Assembly: GCA_002964805.2 (NCBI GenBank)
Contig: PUDQ02000087.1
Span: forward strand, 1-45,956
Length of the DNA: 45,956 nt
DNA from: Trametes villosa
Lineage: Eukaryota > Basidiomycota > Agaricomycetes > Polyporales > Polyporaceae
Direction: 5' to 3'
Of this stretch, positions 41,221-45,956 are shown piece by piece (within the stretch, counting starts at the first letter, position 1; each line of letters opens with the position of its first letter). The notes under the pieces were generated by a model, which had not been told where the DNA came from, searched no databases, and was given only the letters and a program-made list of their open reading frames with translations. The position numbers and the translations under genes were made by a program.

Positions 41221-43054
41221 AAGCAGCCACGCAGGTTACCCTGGGGCGTGTTACATCACCAGTGCTGGAGGGCGAGAACGTGGAGCACCCGGTCTCGGGT
41301 TCGGGTCCAGGTCCCCGCCTTCGCAGCGTGGAGTATGCGCAGCTTGCTTTGAAAGGTGCACAAGGGGGGGGTCACTGGCTTACGATAACGGGCCTTGCCT
41401 CCTAGCTCAAACACGCGCGGCTTAAGTTACTTCACCGCCTCCGCCGCGATGAGCTTCCCGACGACATCGCTTCTGAACGGCAGGGTGTGCAATGATCTCG
41501 GCCACTCTCGCGGGGAGTCTTCCTTTGTGGTCAATATGAGATTCAGCACTCTCTTCGGGAGGCCCGCCTGGTCAGATGGTCAGTAGGGCTTGCTTCAGAA
41601 CGCGCATTGGGAGGGTACTATTTCAAATATCTCGGCGAGATCGCCTGAGTGCGTGGCTCACTTCTGAGCACTTCAGCAACCACCGTGTTCCCGCACACGA
41701 TGGGCAGCACCGTTGCCCTAAGAGTCAGCCTGATGGGCGCATTCCACGGCGCGATGCTCAGACTGTCGAAGTTCCACTTATCAGCGCGCCGCCGCACTCC
41801 CCACCTGCACCGAAGTGCTCGCTCACATAACCCCCCAATGCCCTCCTCTGCGAGAACACCTTTCCGCCCGGGAAGTTTGACACGAACACCTTCACTGGTT
41901 GACCGCGCCCCACAGAGCTGTGCAGCTCGTTCACGGCCCCGCGTAGTTCCACGCGACCGTCTTCGCCGTGGCAGACGTCTCTGCACGGACGGACCGCCGC
42001 CATCACGCGCTCGCGGTGCTTGTTGTTCGCGAGCACATCCGCGGCACGCAGGATGTTGTGTTCAGGTTGCGAACGAACATCGTAGGTCGATGGTTTCTTG
42101 TCACTGATATCGTCACGGTCAGAATGTGTACAAGTCGCCGCCGCCGTAGATGACTGACAATTGACATACCGTGAAGGTAGTGCGGCATTACGGTGCCCTC
42201 AACCCCCACGGGTAACGGGATGCTCATCCGCTAACTGACCATCACACCGGACACTGAATGAGTGAATTAGAGAGACTGCTCGCACCGTGCGCGTAGCATG
42301 TTATATCCCAAGCTCGTCCATCCACTGCTCAACCTTCACCTTCCACAACCTATTCTCCTGCTCCAAATCACCCACCGCTGCCTTCATGCACATGACAGCG
42401 CGCTGGAAGTGTGGCTCAAAGTCGAACTAGGGCAACGGAGCGGGGCAGGAGTGCGGACCCCCAGGGCGGCATTGTGCGGGGGGAGACCAGGAGGAGCGCG
42501 GCGGCGAGGAGATATGCAGGCAGCGCGATGAGCGCGACCACGGGCGCGAAGGGAATGGCGAGAGAGGTGCAAGCTCTATTGGCCGGGGGCGGAGCGTAAA
42601 TCGTAGTTGTGGCTGGTGTAGGACGGGACGACCGGCAACATCCCCGAGCGATGCCGAGGCACTCACCGCACTCCGCACTCGTATTGGCTCATGAGAACAA
42701 TGAGTCTCGGATGTTGTCGCGCCTTCTGGCTTGCCGAGTTCGACCTCAAGGCACGTATAGCCCCGCTCTGTGTACCACACTGTGAACGTGCCGGACTCAC
42801 CCTTTGCGCGTCTTAGCCGGACACTAAAGGGGTGTGGGGCCTCCCGGGGCACCGAGGCTGGGGGTGTCCGGCGGAGGTACGAGGAGTGCCGCACGGGGTT
42901 GAGGAATCATTCGTGGGGGCGAGGGGTACCAAACGCCCTGAACGTTAAACATTTGTTAGAAAATTGTGTTGCGAGTATTGATATTGAGCTCAGGTCATCA
43001 CAGACAAGCGTAAGAGTTGTGGATGGAGAGAGTCGAGGACGCGAGAGGCAGCGT
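41221..43054. other. Unassigned debris with membrane-protein-like traces
   Basis: No complete gene. On the minus strand near 42300-42390 a frame ends LEQENRLWKVKVEQWMDELG then stop. A hydrophobic helix-like stretch (PVVALIALPAYLLAAALLLV) is encoded near 42490-42560, also minus. They could be pieces of one decayed membrane protein. No family recognised. Confidence 0.35.
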
Positions 43055-43508
43055 CCAGCCGAGACTTGACGTTAATGGCCCAGCAGAAAGTCACGGGGGT
43101 TCAGACTCCGCTGTGGCTGCCATCAGCGCTGGCGCTCGTTTAGCACAGCCACCCGCCGATGCTCGTCGCGCGACTATGCTCTTTGCGCGACTATGCTCTT
43201 TGCGCGACCGCGCGGGCACCCCAGCTCGGCCTGCGCCCTCTTGCGCGCGCTTGCGCCAACGAAGAGAGCTGCTCGACATCGGCATTGAGTAGACTGTCCG
43301 CTTTAGGCCGCCGATAAATGCTCATCTGATGATACATAAATGCTAATATATAGTCGCCGGCGCCGAGCTGGGGTGCGCGCGCGGTTCGGTGTGCACGCGA
43401 GGCGGCGGGGTGGCTGTGCTAAACGAGCGCCAGCGCTGATGGCAGCCACAGCGGAGTCTGAACCCCCGTGACTTTCTGCTGGGCCATTAACGTCAAGTCC
43501 AGCCCGAG
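43055..43508. repeat. Target-site duplication flanking the MITE
   Basis: The left flank CCAGCCGAG (43055-43063) and right flank CCAGCCCGAG (43499-43508) are direct repeats differing by one C. A 9-10 bp duplication is the size made by Mutator-like transposases. Confidence 0.75.
43064..43498. mobile_element. 435-bp MITE of Mutator-like type
   Basis: Perfect inverted repeats of 91 bp (43064-43154 and 43408-43498) begin ACTTGACGTTAATGGCCC. The internal 253 bp has no transposase and includes two copies of GCGCGACTATGCTCTTT near 43169-43202. Long inverted repeats plus a 9/10-bp duplication fit a non-autonomous MULE. Identical arms suggest recent activity or gene conversion. Confidence 0.85.
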
Positions 43509-44872
43509 CGGCAGGCGCTGGCCAGAAGGCGCTTACCGCATTTTTTCCTCCTCCCCTCATCGCTCGTCGGTCTCACTCTCGCTCCCGCATCACACGCTGC
43601 CGTACCTAGCTTCGTAGCACGATCTCGAGAGCCCAACCCCACGTCCCGGTCCACGCCCTTCGTACCAGCCTAAGACGAGGCTGGACTCTGCCAGTGCTCT
43701 TGCGGGCGTTCTCTCAGCTCTGAGCTCTGCCCTCTCTCCATCCACCGCGCTCGTCGTCGTCTCAATGCTCGCTCAGCCAACTCAATCCACGTGTTTTCTA
43801 TGCCCTGCTGAGCCGCGCTCTCTCACTTCTGCCTTGCAACGAGTCTGCAACGAGTCTGTCCCTACTTGAGGTCGTCTTGAGGTTGTCTACTCGGCCATGG
43901 CGTTCTCGCTCCCGCTCCCTCTGTGGATGCCGTCGGACTGCATACCCCCGCTATTGCCACACTCGGTACGTCGCACATCCCGCCAACCTTTGTTGTTGTA
44001 CGCTCACTTCGAGTCGTGTCGCTCTATATAGGCAATGTCCACTTTCATAAAGATAGACCGCCGACCGCCGTCCTGCGCTCAGCACAGCGCAGAAAACCTC
44101 CATACAGCTCTTGTATGTCTCCGTGGACGATCCCGCGAAGGGAACCTGCTGTACGCCAGTGCCATGCCAAAATCCCACTCTTGCCACCGCTAAGGCTATC
44201 GCGTGTACCACGCCCGTGCGGCCCGTGCGCACACAGTCGCGATGTGATGTGGGGCACCTCGAGAATCCCGCGATATCCTCCATTTACTACCTCAACAGCT
44301 ACACTTTCGTACGTATCTCGCCCCATCCTCGCGCTACTATCCTCAGACGCTTCTTGATACGTCCCCCGCATGCCCTGAACAAAGTCGGCGGGGGGTATCA
44401 AGGATGCGGCATGTGTTCGTGACGTTGTTATTGAACGTCTTGAGACTGCCACCGAGTTCCCGGCCTAGGGCGACAACTTTGTATTTACAGCTCGAAGCAC
44501 AGCTTCATGGGCCGTCCCTTCGATGCCTATGCATCCGCCATCCTCTCCACGACGCGACACCGACTACCTAGCGCTCACAAAGGTGTTTTGAGAAGCTCTG
44601 CACGCATGTTCGCGGCGGCGCTCTGCACGCCAGTGCACACTCGAACCACACCGGTTGGGTCCGCGGCCGGGGCACCCTTTCTGTCCATATCTCTCTCCCA
44701 CCCCCCGACACTGCCCTGCCCATACTTCACTACCCAACTCCTTGAACAAGTCTCCGCCGGTCCTGTGGTTCTGGATGCGGTACAGCGACTTGACGTTTCG
44801 CATCCCAAACACGATTTCATGGGCGTCTGGTAAGCGCCCGCGCAATGTCGTTTCGCAGTTCACTCACGCACC
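43509..44872. other. No recognised gene
   Basis: C/T-rich DNA with short frames. A plus-strand stretch near 44765-44830 (MRYSDLTFRIPNTISWAS) may belong with the fragment at 44873. Confidence 0.35.
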
Positions 44873-45415
44873 TTGCAGCTGCGGTCTGGCGAGTCCGGTG
44901 CGGAGACGCCCCCGCTTTCTCGCTCTGATCGCTCGTCGATATTGGGCGGTTCTCAGTCCAGCATCGACCTAGGTAGCCTCAACTCCATCCTGACCAACAT
45001 CACGCAGCCAAGCAGTTGTGTCGGCAGGGCGCGCTCGCGTGCACGGGCTCGTGGCATCGCCCACCGTCGTCGCATTGACCAGGCTCGCATGTCGCGCTCG
45101 TCCGTGTACGAGACTATCCAAGAGAGGGCCTCCGTCACCTCCAGTTCACCCTCGGAGAAGCACCCGATCCCGCAGAGTGTGGGGTGGTGGGATATCGTGG
45201 GGTGTGGGTGCGCAGAGGGGGCGGTGGGCAATGTCAGAAGTAAACACGGAAGTAAACACGAGGACGACGGTCAGGACGGGGACGCCATGCAGCTGCGCAT
45301 CTCGCACCCCGCGCCTCCCCGCACGGCGGGCTTGATCTCCGCAAGACGACACCCCTGCCTCCTCCCCATGCTCCCTGTGCGTTGCAAACACGGTTTTCGG
45401 GATGGTCGAACTTGA
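44873..45415 (+). other. Exon-like Ser/Arg-rich coding stretch, unknown protein
   Basis: The first 110 codons are protein-like: SGAETPPLSRSDRSSILGGS, then IDLGSLNSILTNITQPS, then an Arg-rich run and MSRSSVYETIQERASVTSSS. After about 45175 the composition turns Gly/Val-rich and non-biological, suggesting an exon that ends there or decay. I do not recognise it. It may be the tail of a cytoskeletal or regulatory protein. Confidence 0.4.
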
Positions 45416-45956
45416 GCCGGGGCGCACACATGGTGTGAGTTTCACCGCGATCCGAGCTAACAAAATTGCGACATTTTAAGTCATGCAGTTTCGCGCGCGG
45501 CGGGATACAAACACGCGCTGCAAGCCTTGTGCTGGTCCTCCCGCCGCGCCGTCAGGCAGGAGGCTTCCCCTGTACGCTCCCTATCATGCGCCATCGAGTT
45601 CGTACACGTGGGACGACGGTCGCGCCTTTGCAAACGTGATTTCGAGGACGCCAACAGTAGGGGCTACCCGCGCTGCAAGCTGCGCGGCGGTTCGAGGAGA
45701 AAGATTCCGAATCGTTTTCGGGTGGTTTCACAGTGGGCACCCAACTGAAACAGCGCGAGCCCCCCTCTCGCTCTGTCGTCTTGCCACTTCGCACAAAGGC
45801 TCTCCTACAACCTCACTTGCGGCTCCGGCACGTTGCAAGCGTGGACGGAAGGTTTTAAACTCGGACTCTCCGCGGGGCACTGGCCAGCCCCACAACAAGA
45901 CCGCGCTCTGCGCGTCTGCCAGCGGCTCGGACAGCCTCACAAACACGACTGCGGGG
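45416..45956. other. No recognised gene, right edge
   Basis: Short frames only. A gene could enter from the right edge, but nothing in view is diagnostic. Confidence 0.35.

Overview
The window looks like a transposon-rich stretch of a basidiomycete (Agaricomycetes, most likely a polypore-type wood-decay fungus). The evidence is GC-rich DNA, host genes split by many 45-120 bp GT-AG introns, Ty3/gypsy and tyrosine-recombinase retrotransposons of the kind common in mushroom genomes, and decayed pieces of fungal housekeeping genes. No tRNA, rRNA or CRISPR was seen.

Layout: (1) 1-5256, minus strand: a Ty3/gypsy element running off the left edge, with 5' LTR (4969-5256), an extra ORF (ORF0), gag, and pol reached by a -1 shift. 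It is inserted into (2) 5257-about 10992, minus strand: a second Ty3/gypsy element whose pol is cut off before integrase and whose gag carries a perfect 266-bp tandem duplication. (3) 10993-14762, minus: an apparently intact seven-exon orphan gene (1092 aa). (4) 15375-16171, plus: a weak gene remnant. (5) 17027-19524, plus: a ten-exon JmjC-domain gene (662 aa) with the iron ligands present. (6) 19.9-32.6 kb: a graveyard of host-gene fragments (P4-ATPase interrupted by an inverted GPI13-like piece, HAM1-like, glutamate synthase, PDR-type ABC transporter), a degenerate LINE at about 24.2-28.35 kb, and three copies of an undescribed 260-280 bp repeat (a fourth is at 36.1 kb). (7) 32676-35403, plus: an intact nine-exon orphan gene (736 aa). 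(8) 36853-41066, minus: a DIRS-like retrotransposon with damaged gag, intact RT/RNase H and intact tyrosine recombinase, the last two joined by an ATGA overlap. (9) 41.2-45.9 kb: gene debris plus a 435-bp Mutator-like MITE with 91-bp perfect inverted repeats and a 9/10-bp target duplication.

How it fits together: the three intact host-type genes sit as islands between transposons. Host-gene fragments keep at least one intron, so they were moved as DNA and not as cDNA. The two gypsy elements and the DIRS-like element show four different ways of linking reading frames: a short bicistronic gap, a -1 shift, an in-frame UAG, and a stop/start overlap. Exon joins were made by hand from GT/AG sites and kept because every phase closes; they are models, not transcript evidence.
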